Of a stretch of 64,000 nucleotides of DNA, positions 8,050 through 16,954 are shown piece by piece. Origin of the DNA: Paenibacillus sp. yr247. GTDB lineage: Bacteria; Bacillota; Bacilli; Paenibacillales; NBRC-103111. Position numbers and translations under genes: made by a program. The stretch is from NCBI RefSeq assembly GCF_900103825.1, contig NZ_FNIF01000014.1, positions 1-64,000 of the forward strand, written 5' to 3'. A model generated the notes under the pieces. The model worked only from the letters and a program-made list of their open reading frames with translations, was not told the origin of the DNA and ran no database searches. Within the stretch, counting starts at the first letter, position 1. Each line of letters opens with the position of its first letter.

Positions 8050-9194
8050 CTAATCATTACGCTCATTCAGAAGAGAAGCCCATTGAGCGGGAGGAATCAG
8101 ATCAACAACCGCTTTAATTTTAATATTGGCAAAATCGATATCCGGCACTTCTTCGATGGACAACCGGTTTGTTTGGAGCATGCCCAGCATGCCGGGATAC
8201 TGTTTTTCAATGTCGCGAAGGCGCTTGATGGCAGTCTCAAAATCGTGATGCGACGCGTTAACGGATCCGATGACACATTTATTTTTAATAACCATTTCCC
8301 GATACGTCTGATCGCTAGGAAGGTCTAGGCGGCCGTTGCCCGGAGTAACCCCAAGAAGCGCCAGGATCCCGTTATTGCTGAGCAGGGGGATTGCTTCGTA
8401 CCCGAGAGGGGCGTGCCCGCTGCATTCCCAAATCATATCGAAGCTTTTGCCCATTTGCTTCAAGTATTCCGTCAATCCGGAAAAGAATGGTCCGTCGACG
8501 GAGGATTCGGCTTGTCGGTATTGCCCTCCGATGCTGCGGATGATGTCAGCGTTCAAGCTCTCGGAGTCCGATTTGGACCATACATACGTGTCAAATCCAA
8601 GAACCCTGCATGTCAAAGCCGCCAAAATGCCCAAAGGACGGAGCCCAGAATAAGTACCGTCCGAGGTCTCCAAATCATGCGCTGCTGAATCTTCATCGTC
8701 TGGTTCCATACCTTCTCCACGATGCTTTGCGGTTCCACAAGAACCCCATACGGCATGCACTCATTGGGAACTTTGACGATGTATTTCGCATTCTCTACAA
8801 CATACTCGCATATAAAGCCGTCAGCCCTTGCAATTCCCCGCTCAGTATAATTGCCGGTTTGGCAAAAATCCTGCCGTCCGTTACGGCAATTGGCGCATGT
8901 TTCTTCGCTGCACGGTCTTCTTACTAGCGCCGTTACAAGATCTCCCGGGGATAGTCCGGATTCGGCGCCAGCTTCCGCAACAATGCCTAACAGCTCGTGT
9001 CCGATCACCATTTCCGACTTGCCGCCCGGATATCTGGCAAAGTTTTCAACGATGATTTCCCGGTCCGTTCCGTCGAGCCCGACGCAGAGCACCCGAATGA
9101 ATACGTCCTCCGGACCCGTCACACCCGGCTTCGGGACATTCGCCATCGCAACTTTCACTCGGGCCTCTTCGTCCCTGATCGTAATCGCTTTCAA
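8050..9194 (-). pseudogene. Zn-dependent alcohol/glucose dehydrogenase, frameshifted
   Basis: A medium-chain dehydrogenase in two frames. The N-part (9194 to about 8640) has the catalytic Zn region GHELLGIVAEAG and a structural Zn cluster, CSEETCANCRNGRQDFC, typical of the glucose-dehydrogenase branch. The C-part (about 8640 to 8050) has the Rossmann and substrate domain (PLGILAALTCRVLGFDTYVW). Loss of one G near 8640 changes LGSGPLGI to LGSVLWAF and stops after four more residues; restoring it joins the halves perfectly. The start is TTG at 9194, eight bases from AAGGAG, overlapping the epimerase stop. Either a real recent mutation or a sequence error. Confidence 0.85.
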
Positions 9195-9199
9195 AATCA

Positions 9200-10108
9200 T
9201 CACTCCTTAACCAAATGTTCGGAAATTTTCCTTCTGATGAAGGAGACGGACCGCTGCATTTCGTCCAAGCCGTTCACTCCGTCCTCAATTGAGATCCAAC
9301 CGCGGAAGTTCACAGAACGAAGCCCGGCGAATATCGCATCGTAATCGTTCAAACCTTCCCCGATCACGCCGTGAAGCAGAGCGGATGAGTACCCGACCGA
9401 ATCGTGATGCTTTAGCTGCTCCAGGGTGTACTCCGGCTTTACATACCGGTCGCTCGCATGCATGGTGACGATTCTGTGCTTCACCCGCTCCAGTAAAATG
9501 AGCGGATCTTCTCCCGCCACGATGGCATTAGAAGGATCGTAATTTACGCCGAACCAAGGCGAGTCGATTTGATCGATAATTTCTAGAAACACGTCCGACT
9601 GCTGAGCGAACTCAGGAAGCGTCCAAAATCCGTCCTTGTAATGATTTTCCATAACCAGATGAACGCGATGTTCTTCGGCGAAAAGCAGCAAATTGCGTAT
9701 AGCGTCTACTGTCCAACAGATACCTTCCTCACGCGAAACTTCGGGCCTTCTCTGCCCGGATAACACTCGGCAGCTGCGAAAAGACTCTGGACCGAGCACA
9801 CTCATCGCCCAAATCATACGTTTCATGTGCTCGATTTCATTGGAGCGGAACTCCGGGTCTGGGTGGGTGAAATCCGGCGACGAGCACATCATCGGTATTT
9901 GCAGTCCTTGCCGTTCGGCTGCGGCTTTGACTTCAAGCAGAAACGGCTCCGTCAAACCCGGTAAAAATCTCGGATACATTTCCAAGCCGTCTGCTTCGAG
10001 CGTTCCCGCCATTTCAATCCAATCAAACAAACTCATGGCGCCGTTCGATAATAAGTCGATGAAACCTTTTGGAAACGCCGCAATTTGAGCTTTGGCATGC
10101 ATGTTCAT
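9200..10108 (-). CDS. Sugar phosphate isomerase/epimerase family protein (A)
   Basis: A 302-residue TIM-barrel protein of the AP-endonuclease-2 / xylose-isomerase-like superfamily. Metal-site residues are visible as conserved acid or His: VMENHYKDG (Glu, His), FGVNYDPSNAI (Asp), IVTMHASDR (His) and GWISIEDG (Glu). The family includes sugar 2,3- and 3-epimerases, hydroxypyruvate isomerases, inosose isomerases/dehydratases and 3-keto-glycoside-cleaving enzymes. It lies between the hexulose-phosphate-synthase-like gene (24 bases away) and the dehydrogenase, which it overlaps, so all belong to one operon. Exact reaction unknown. Confidence 0.85.
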   Translation of the reverse strand: MNMHAKAQIAAFPKGFIDLLSNGAMSLFDWIEMAGTLEADGLEMYPRFLPGLTEPFLLEVKAAAERQGLQIPMMCSSPDFTHPDPEFRSNEIEHMKRMIWAMSVLGPESFRSCRVLSGQRRPEVSREEGICWTVDAIRNLLLFAEEHRVHLVMENHYKDGFWTLPEFAQQSDVFLEIIDQIDSPWFGVNYDPSNAIVAGEDPLILLERVKHRIVTMHASDRYVKPEYTLEQLKHHDSVGYSSALLHGVIGEGLNDYDAIFAGLRSVNFRGWISIEDGVNGLDEMQRSVSFIRRKISEHLVKE

Positions 10109-10132
10109 TGCCCGACCTCCTTATACCGATTG

Positions 10133-10807
10133 TTAATCGTTTTTCACCCTTTCGACGATCTGCCGCAGTATTTGCTTCAGCTTCTCTCTGTCTGTGCTCG
10201 GTTTAAACTCTTGTTTATCGATAACTAACGGAGCTCCGATGACAACAAGCGGGGCACCGAGCTTTGGCATTTCCGCTGCTTGATCAACCGAAAGCCCTCC
10301 GACAGCCTGAACGGGTACGGATACTGCGCGAACTACCGCCTGCAGGTGATCGAACGGCGTCCGCTCCGGGTCCTCCCCTCTCTCATCGAATCCGGTATGA
10401 ACGATAATATAATCCACGCCGTTCGCTTCGAGCATCTTGGCGCACGCCACCGGGTCAGGGGCTGCAAGGATGTCACCCATGACGGAAATTCCGTAATGTC
10501 TCGCCGCCTTCACAACTGCACGGATTGTTGCTTGATGGGCAACACCCATCACGACTACGTGCGTTGCACCGGCCTTGGCCATCATTTCCGCCTCCAAATA
10601 TCCACCGTCCATTGTCTTCAAATCCGCTACTATCGGATGATGGGGGAATGCCTGCCTTAACGCTTCGACCGCATACAAACCTTCGCCGAGCAGCAGAGGT
10701 GTTCCCGCCTCGATCCAATCAACCCCCGCTTCAACGGCGACCTGAGCCATTTCCAGCGCGTCCTCTATGTTGGTCAGATCCAATGAAATTTGCACAATCG
10801 GTTTCAT
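10133..10807 (-). CDS. 3-hexulose-6-phosphate synthase-like aldolase/decarboxylase
   Basis: A 224-residue member of the orotidine-5'-phosphate decarboxylase suprafamily. It shows the VADLKTMDGG motif (the DxKxxD active-site signature, in the form seen in hexulose-phosphate synthases) at about 60-70, GATHVVVMGVA, then the phosphate-binding VQAVGGLS and VIGAPLV loops. Hexulose-phosphate synthase condenses formaldehyde with ribulose 5-phosphate or runs in reverse; its close relative decarboxylates 3-keto-L-gulonate 6-phosphate. No 6-phospho-3-hexuloisomerase is adjacent, so a role in sugar catabolism is as likely as formaldehyde detoxification. First gene of a four-gene block. Confidence 0.85.
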   Translation of the reverse strand: MKPIVQISLDLTNIEDALEMAQVAVEAGVDWIEAGTPLLLGEGLYAVEALRQAFPHHPIVADLKTMDGGYLEAEMMAKAGATHVVVMGVAHQATIRAVVKAARHYGISVMGDILAAPDPVACAKMLEANGVDYIIVHTGFDERGEDPERTPFDHLQAVVRAVSVPVQAVGGLSVDQAAEMPKLGAPLVVIGAPLVIDKQEFKPSTDREKLKQILRQIVERVKND

Positions 10808-10880
10808 GATAGGAACATCCCTTCCAGATTGAATGAATTAATTTAATTATATAAATGGTTTATTCAAATATGTCCGATCG

Positions 10881-12659
10881 CTATCTTAAGGGAATGACCA
10901 TCGTTACTTTAGTACCGACACCGGAGGTGCTTTCTATGACCAGTCCGTACTCCTTACCATAGGCTAATTTAATTTGACTATTGATATTTTTTAGTGCAAA
11001 GTTATGTTCCCCGACCGGTTCGTCGCTCTCCAGCGCTTCCATTAGCTCAGCCATTTTGCCGGGCTCGATCCCTATGCCGTCGTCCTCGACTTCGAAATAT
11101 AGAATCTGCTCTTCGTTTCTCCAACTGATGTCCAGCCGACCTTTCCCTCTCTTGTTTTCCAAACCGTGATATATCGCATTCTCCACTAGTGGCTGAAAGA
11201 CGAATTTCAATACATTGTAGTTCAGGATAGCCGGATCCATACTCATATTGACCATGAATTTGTCCTGATATCTCACTTTTTGGATGGACAAATAGCTTTC
11301 CAGCAATTCCGCACTTTCCTTCACGGTAACAAAATCTTTCCCCTCGCTTAAGCTAATTCGGAGATATTTGGACAAGCCGAAGATCATCGTGCTGATCTCA
11401 TCGACTTTATAAATACGAGAAATCCAGTGGATCGAATCCAACGTATTGTACAAAAAATGAGCGTTGATTTGAGAAGCCATCATCTTCAATTGCGTTTCTT
11501 TTTTTAATAACTTCTGAATATAAACTTCATCGATTAAATTTTTAATTCTCGTGACCATCGTATTAAAGCTGTGAAATAACATTCCGAATTCATCGCTTCG
11601 TTCATCTGCTATTTGTACGTCGAAGTCGCCTTCTCTCGCCCTACGCATGGCTCGGAGCAGCATTGTCACCGGCCTGTGCGTTTGTTTGGCGACTACCAAA
11701 GCAAGCACGATGGCCACAATTGTGAATCCAACGACGAGATAGACAGTGTAGTAACCGATTACACTCGAATCGCGCACCAGCTCTTGGATTGGGGCCATTC
11801 CGACAAGATTCCAATCGTTGATCTCCGATTTATCGTAAACCACTATCATCTTCTTGCCGTCTACCTCGTCCGTAAAAACCCCGCTCGATGCCGAGGGGAG
11901 CTCTAGCCCCGACTGCCGCATGAGGTGAGAACCGTTGGAGTCGGCTACGACCGTGTTATTCGAATCGACAATAAACGTTGTGCCGTCCGCGTGAAAGTCG
12001 ACCTCTGACAAAAATTGCTGGATCCGTTCCGGATCAAACTCCATGATCAGTACACCCAAGAACTCATTTACATGGTCAAAATTTTTGATCGCCCTACCGA
12101 GAACAAAAACCGGTTTATTGTCATCGCTGTTATTTTGTTTCATAAATGTCGGACGAATTCCATACCATACTACCTGACCGTTCGCTGCTATAATTTGCTT
12201 GTACCATTCTTGAGTTTTATGATCGTTACCAACCGACGGAAGCTCCGCAAAGCCGTTGAACGAATACCTGTAGGAGGCGCTGCTTTCACCCAAAATATAA
12301 ATATTAAGCGTGTCGTTCTTCGCGTTGACCAGATTGGACAAAAATTTGGCGATTTGCTGATTGTTGTAAGTTTGTTCGTAGCTTTCCTGGTATTCTCCGA
12401 GAATGCCTCTCTGGATTTCTTTGTAGCCAAAAACGATCAGAGAGCGGTTAGCATACTCATTCATTAACAATTCGAGACGTCTGTTAGCCTGCTGAACGGT
12501 TTGCAAAGCGACCTGCGATACTTTGGAACGAATAATGTCATTAGCTTTATTATAAGAGAGATACCCCATGATCATAATGGAAATGGACATGCTGACAAAA
12601 TAAAGAATAAATAATTTATACCCTATAGAACGCCATTTTAAATGCGTATGAAGATTCAA
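10881..12659 (-). CDS. YesM-type sensor histidine kinase (copy 1)
   Basis: A 592-residue membrane sensor kinase. Transmembrane helices lie near 13-35 and about 290-310 around an extracellular Cache-like domain. A HAMP segment, the His_kinase motif INAHFLYNTL (His about 401), and an HATPase domain with the N-box LVENAIYHGL and EDDGIGIE follow. The start is TTG at 12659 with GGAGGG upstream; the open frame extends further to 12779 but that part encodes the leftover of a response regulator in another frame. It is a close paralogue of the kinase at 39800. It has lost its cognate regulator gene, so it may talk to the surviving one at 41601. Confidence 0.9.
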   Translation of the reverse strand: MNLHTHLKWRSIGYKLFILYFVSMSISIMIMGYLSYNKANDIIRSKVSQVALQTVQQANRRLELLMNEYANRSLIVFGYKEIQRGILGEYQESYEQTYNNQQIAKFLSNLVNAKNDTLNIYILGESSASYRYSFNGFAELPSVGNDHKTQEWYKQIIAANGQVVWYGIRPTFMKQNNSDDNKPVFVLGRAIKNFDHVNEFLGVLIMEFDPERIQQFLSEVDFHADGTTFIVDSNNTVVADSNGSHLMRQSGLELPSASSGVFTDEVDGKKMIVVYDKSEINDWNLVGMAPIQELVRDSSVIGYYTVYLVVGFTIVAIVLALVVAKQTHRPVTMLLRAMRRAREGDFDVQIADERSDEFGMLFHSFNTMVTRIKNLIDEVYIQKLLKKETQLKMMASQINAHFLYNTLDSIHWISRIYKVDEISTMIFGLSKYLRISLSEGKDFVTVKESAELLESYLSIQKVRYQDKFMVNMSMDPAILNYNVLKFVFQPLVENAIYHGLENKRGKGRLDISWRNEEQILYFEVEDDGIGIEPGKMAELMEALESDEPVGEHNFALKNINSQIKLAYGKEYGLVIESTSGVGTKVTMVIPLR

Positions 12660-12678
12660 GCACGTCCCTCCGATCAGT

Positions 12679-12738
12679 TTACAGTACACCCAAATCCCAA
12701 TACTGGGTCGGGGTGATCCCCTCCTGGTCTTTAAAGAT
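12679..12738 (-). pseudogene. C-terminal stub of an AraC-type response regulator
   Basis: Just upstream of kinase copy 1 the minus strand reads IFKDQEGITPTQYWDLGVL-stop. This lines up with the last residues of the intact regulator at 41601 (LFKDQEGMTPAQYRDLGEL-stop). Everything upstream, over 500 codons, is gone. The spacing from this stop to the kinase TTG (about 20 bases) matches the intact locus, showing that copy 1 once had the same regulator-kinase gene order. Confidence 0.85.
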
Positions 12739-12882
12739 GCGCTTTCATTTGTTAGTTTCCCGTTATGAAAGAGTTCCAAATATAGTTGTCTGATAACTTA
12801 TTTTACAATATCTTATGGAATTCGAAATGAATCGAAAGTCTTGGAGCGGTGGCGATAATAATGTCGATAATGGTCGTTAAAA

Positions 12883-13797
12883 TCAACTTAATTGGGCTAT
12901 CCATTTTTTAACATAAGCTGCTGTGTGCCGATAACCGCTGTCATCGTCGCTGAAATACCCCAAAAAATTCATGGCAAAAATCAAAGAATAATAATCGACG
13001 ATTTTGCGATGCTCCTCGGTTAATCCCCAGATCCGGCAAAGTTCCTCTATATAGAATAGATCCGATTCATGAATATCGGCAATGATGGAGGTTTGAGTAA
13101 GTGAGATCATATATAAAGGATCCCCGTAGCAAACGCAGTCCAAGTCGACTATTCCTTGCAGCTCCCCGTTCAGCATGATTACGTTTTTTGTTGTAATGTC
13201 GTCTAAAAAACAAACAGGCCGGATGTTATCGAAGTAAGGAGCAAGACGGTCCAACTCTTGAACCGTACGTTCAACCTCTGCCGTCGATACTTCATTCAGA
13301 ATATTCGGCAAACCATTGTGTAAATCTCGATAAATGATATCTTTCCATTGTTTAAACTCGCCTTGGTCGTTGATCGGAACCCAACCGTACCCAGTACCAA
13401 GGGGAAGCTGCGCTGCTTTCTGCTGAAAAGAAACGATGGTTTCGGCCAGTTTCGTCATTTGGGTTTTCGTCATTCCTGCCAACTCGAACCTTAGATCGCG
13501 ACCCGGGATCTTTTCTAAGATCATATAGTGAAAAGGGTACCGTTCTTTCGTTAAGTCTTCCATAATGACTTGTGGGACAGGGAGCTGCAATTCGCCCAAA
13601 ATGGAAATATTTCGGGATGTTCCTTTTAATACAAAGGGATTTTCATTACATCGAACGATGACCTCCCGATCGGGCAGAGTCACATTATAAACCGAGTTGA
13701 TGCGGCCGACTGTCATCCTCTCCAAATGCAGAGCTTCAATCCCGAACGCTTCATGTACGATTTTCATCAGAATAGAATCCATGGCCGGAACATTCAT
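12883..13797 (-). CDS. APH-fold phosphotransferase (small-molecule kinase)
   Basis: A 304-residue protein of the aminoglycoside phosphotransferase / choline kinase-like fold. Visible parts are the N-lobe lysine strand (REVIVRCNEN), the catalytic loop LDDITTKN, where the usual His-Gly before the catalytic Asp is replaced by Leu-Asp, and the metal-binding VDLDCVCYGDP. Given its place six bases after the heparinase-like lyase gene, it may phosphorylate a sugar or amino sugar released from a polysaccharide rather than act in resistance; this is inference from context. AGGGGG precedes the ATG at 13797. Confidence 0.8.
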   Translation of the reverse strand: MNVPAMDSILMKIVHEAFGIEALHLERMTVGRINSVYNVTLPDREVIVRCNENPFVLKGTSRNISILGELQLPVPQVIMEDLTKERYPFHYMILEKIPGRDLRFELAGMTKTQMTKLAETIVSFQQKAAQLPLGTGYGWVPINDQGEFKQWKDIIYRDLHNGLPNILNEVSTAEVERTVQELDRLAPYFDNIRPVCFLDDITTKNVIMLNGELQGIVDLDCVCYGDPLYMISLTQTSIIADIHESDLFYIEELCRIWGLTEEHRKIVDYYSLIFAMNFLGYFSDDDSGYRHTAAYVKKWIAQLS

Positions 13798-13803
13798 ATC
13801 GTT

Positions 13804-15696
13804 TCAACCCCCTCTTGCATGGGTCAAGTTACTTATTTTTATTATACATTCGGCCTGATCTATAGCTGTAATTGTTCTAAGCTTAATTCTATATAATTGA
13901 TCTCCCCATATATCTCTCATGACTTCATCCTCAAGTGATATTTTGTCAGTCGAAACCGCAAACAGTTCTCCGTTGTATTGGATTATTACCTTATTGTGAT
14001 TCTCATCTTGCAAGACAATGCTTCCTGTACTTTCGATTTGCGGAGAGTACGGAGTCATCAAAATCAGTGAAATATCGTCTGTAGCACGCTGCAATTGAAA
14101 GTTGTCCTTGATTTCAATACATGAGTGCGAATCACGAATGAGACTTATTGAACGCATCCAGCTTTTAATCTCGGCAGAATCAGGGTAGGCTCCCGCTATG
14201 TCCATCGATAACGATGCTATCGTATCTTCTTGGTGATAATTGACATCATAAGCTTTATACTGTCTTCCATCCAGTTGTTGAACCCCGTTTACAATAGGTA
14301 GATTATGGTAGGCTGATTGCATCGCCCATATTGTATATCGCTCTGAAAAGAATGATTTCGATGTATATGTCACAACGCCAGGATCTATAATCATTGGGGA
14401 GCCATCACAATATACGATGAATTGGCCGATGTCATTGTGATTATGGCTTTCATCGTTGTGCCCACCCTTAGCGGCGAGGTATAACCCCTTGGACGAGCCC
14501 TCCTGCTCCCGTGCCACCATCACTTGTATCCCGTCAAGCCACGCATCCCTGATGTAAGGAGATTCTCCAGTGTAGTGCAGTATTTCCGTATAATTGAATA
14601 AAGCTGGCAATAGACGAAACATGGCCGGAAATTCTACATTGGTTGCTTCCTCTCGCTTTTTCTTCAGCACCATTGCTCCCAGTCCAGACAGCCTGGCATC
14701 TTCAATACGCCGCCCATATCGGTACGTAAGTTCAGCGGGGATATGTACCTTCGCCGAACTGTCAGCAAAGTTGGCATAAAAAGAATCATCAATAAAAGCC
14801 TTGTAAATGTAACGGCCTATTTGTTGAATAAGAGGTTCTTGGTATACATCAATCTTTCCGCCGGAGACTCCGTAAAGCAGTTCCAGACAATCGAAAAGCG
14901 TTCCTCCCGCAAATATCCAATACTTTGGTCCTTCCTCACAACCACCATCTGAATGGAGTCGTTGAATATAACTATCTAAACTGCGTATCGCTTTTACCAC
15001 TGCTGCTTCACGACGCTGCGGGTCGTCTTCCAAGAGTAAAAATGCGGATAAGCAATTTGAATTACACCACGGATTCCAATTATTCAGCATCCTCTCTTGA
15101 TTGAATCCCATCCACCAGAAATCAGTCCGGTATAAATATGGATCAAGAACCCGTTTTTTAACTTCGAGTTGTATACGCTCGCATACCATAATACTAATTG
15201 CATCCAATTTGATTTTCAGCAGATAATACGCCCACGCGAGTAGTGATGCAGTTTCGGCTGAGAACAATTCAATGATCTGATCAGACACATCTGGAAGCTG
15301 GTCCTGTCTCTTCATCATATAGCCATGTCCCGGGATGCCCCAGAATGTTTCTTCACAAATACACCAAATCCCGTTGATGATGTCATCCATAAAGCGCCCC
15401 TGGTTCTCGATACATTCGGCAACGATCAAAGAAGCTAGATCCTGTCTTCGCTCCAAGGAAACTGTGTCATATCTAACACGATTACCAGTTCTGCTGTAAT
15501 CCATATATTGAGTGGCTGTAATAGCAGGCCATGAATAATTGAGCTTACTCTCACCTTTATCGATCCAAAACTTCTTAAGATTTGCTGGTAATTTACCCCA
15601 TTCATTACGCTCCGCAATTGTAGGAAACGGTTTGTAATTCTCCCGTGAAAGCAAAAAATCTCTAAGCTCTTCAGTAACATAACGCTCTGCTAGCAT
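13804..15696 (-). CDS. Heparinase II/III-family polysaccharide lyase
   Basis: About 630 residues with an N-terminal (alpha/alpha) toroid and a C-terminal beta-sandwich. The junction holds the family motif GGHNDESHNHNDIGQF, including the NHND box around the catalytic His/Tyr region, then IIDPGVVTY and the ERYTIWAMQSAYHNLPIVNG strand. These lyases cleave uronic-acid polysaccharides (heparin, alginate or related) by beta-elimination. No signal peptide is visible, so it probably acts in the cytoplasm on imported oligosaccharides. GAGGAAG supports the second ATG (15696). A terminator upstream at 15741 makes it and the following kinase gene a separate unit. Confidence 0.85.
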   Translation of the reverse strand: MLAERYVTEELRDFLLSRENYKPFPTIAERNEWGKLPANLKKFWIDKGESKLNYSWPAITATQYMDYSRTGNRVRYDTVSLERRQDLASLIVAECIENQGRFMDDIINGIWCICEETFWGIPGHGYMMKRQDQLPDVSDQIIELFSAETASLLAWAYYLLKIKLDAISIMVCERIQLEVKKRVLDPYLYRTDFWWMGFNQERMLNNWNPWCNSNCLSAFLLLEDDPQRREAAVVKAIRSLDSYIQRLHSDGGCEEGPKYWIFAGGTLFDCLELLYGVSGGKIDVYQEPLIQQIGRYIYKAFIDDSFYANFADSSAKVHIPAELTYRYGRRIEDARLSGLGAMVLKKKREEATNVEFPAMFRLLPALFNYTEILHYTGESPYIRDAWLDGIQVMVAREQEGSSKGLYLAAKGGHNDESHNHNDIGQFIVYCDGSPMIIDPGVVTYTSKSFFSERYTIWAMQSAYHNLPIVNGVQQLDGRQYKAYDVNYHQEDTIASLSMDIAGAYPDSAEIKSWMRSISLIRDSHSCIEIKDNFQLQRATDDISLILMTPYSPQIESTGSIVLQDENHNKVIIQYNGELFAVSTDKISLEDEVMRDIWGDQLYRIKLRTITAIDQAECIIKISNLTHARGG

Positions 15697-15740
15697 TGAC
15701 ATCTTCCTCTATATCTTTATATGGTGGGTAAATTTAAAAC

Positions 15741-15772
15741 CGCTTGAGGGAGACCCTCAAGCGTAAGCATAC
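15741..15772 (-). terminator. Rho-independent terminator
   Basis: A perfect 10-bp hairpin, CGCTTGAGGG / CCCTCAAGCG with a 3-base loop, is followed in minus orientation by GGTTTTAAATTT. It lies downstream of the Gfo/Idh/MocA gene (stop at 15811) and before the lyase gene. Confidence 0.75.
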
Positions 15773-15810
15773 TGAATTGTTTCTTCGTTTCGCTTATCGG
15801 AGGCCAATGA

Positions 15811-16800
15811 TTATATATGGATAACTTGACCGCCGTTAGCCGCACTCTTCCAGGCCGCTTCCGTCAAACGCGCAATTCTTAAGCCGCAGCTGGACGGCGC
15901 AGCAGCTTCATTAACTCTGCCGAGGATGAGATCAACAAAATCACGATTGGGATCACTGGAAACCGGGAGTTCTTCCGATACTTCGACAAGTTCTCTTTGC
16001 CCTTCCTTGGCGACGAATATTTTATTATTGCGGTACAATACGGTTCCCTTATCGCCGTGAATAGACACATCCTCATGCCAACCGATGCTGGCGCTTCCGA
16101 CAACATTGAAAGTCGCGATTGCGCCTTCCCGGAAGCGAACGGTGACGGCCGAGTCGATATCGACTTGTGATCCACGGTTGTCAATGCAAGCAGACACACT
16201 TTCCGGTTCGAGACCGGTAACCCAAAGCACAACGTCAAGAAGATGGCTTCCGGAATCATTCAACTGCCCGCCGCAGGATAATGCAGGGTTTTGCCTCCAA
16301 GTACCTGTCGTACCTTTCAGCCAACTTTGTGCCTGATAAGCGCAAATGAAATTAATTTTTCCAAGTTCTCCGTTTTGGATCAAGTCGCGAATATAGATGT
16401 ACGGGCCCATCAGGTGGCGCTGGTAGGCAACGGCGAGATACTTGTTTACACTTGCCGCATGGGCAATGATGCTTTCCGCGTTTTCGGAGCCGTCGACAAA
16501 CGGCTTCTCCATTAGTACGTGTAAGCCGCCGTCCAAGCATGCAATTCCTTGCTCAAAATGCATGCTATGCGGCGAGACAATAATGGCTGCATCGGCATTT
16601 GCCAGTGAGATAGCCTCCCGGTAGTCCGTATAAACCGCTACATCCCTCAACTCAGGAAAACGCTCCTTCACTTGTTCGACTGCTGCAGCTGAAGGATCCG
16701 CCAAAGCTACAATTTCAGATTCGGGTACTTGCAGCAATCTTCGAATGTGCTCTCTTCCCATTCCACCAACGCCAATCATTAAGAAACGAATTTTTTCCAT
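15811..16800 (-). CDS. Gfo/Idh/MocA family oxidoreductase (B)
   Basis: A 329-residue dinucleotide-dependent dehydrogenase. The Rossmann start is FLMIGVGGMGREHIRRLL and the conserved Lys sits in MEKPFVD at about 95-100. The C-terminal domain has GGQLNDSGSHLLDVVLWVTG, with Asp and His at the expected active-site positions. It is closely similar in layout to the member at 35270 (both have ATxxxWRQ.P.LS.GG.L.DSGSH). GGAGGG precedes the ATG. It belongs to the run of catabolic genes 19678-15811, the last before a terminator. Confidence 0.9.
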   Translation of the reverse strand: MEKIRFLMIGVGGMGREHIRRLLQVPESEIVALADPSAAAVEQVKERFPELRDVAVYTDYREAISLANADAAIIVSPHSMHFEQGIACLDGGLHVLMEKPFVDGSENAESIIAHAASVNKYLAVAYQRHLMGPYIYIRDLIQNGELGKINFICAYQAQSWLKGTTGTWRQNPALSCGGQLNDSGSHLLDVVLWVTGLEPESVSACIDNRGSQVDIDSAVTVRFREGAIATFNVVGSASIGWHEDVSIHGDKGTVLYRNNKIFVAKEGQRELVEVSEELPVSSDPNRDFVDLILGRVNEAAAPSSCGLRIARLTEAAWKSAANGGQVIHI

Positions 16801-16954
16801 CTAATATCCCTCCGTAAATGTAATGTAATGGTTTTATTGCAATCGAAACCGTTAATTCCCGTTTCTTCGCGAATCAAATCCGTCGCTTCTTTCGCTTTCC
16901 GCTCCTTGGTCGCGACCCGTAAATAATGCTAACTTCCCCTCCAGATAAAATTGT
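16801..16954. other. Intergenic gap with possible decayed gene
   Basis: The 154 bases hold the ribosome site of the next gene and a short minus-strand open patch (ERKAKEATDLIREETG). The patch resembles the end of some oxidoreductase but has no start or clear family. No terminator is seen. Confidence 0.3.

Noticed and set aside
12660-12779. N-terminal extension of sensor kinase copy 1 to 12779
   Set aside because: The paralogue starts at the equivalent TTG, a GGAGGG ribosome site precedes it, and the extra sequence overlaps the response-regulator stub in another frame.
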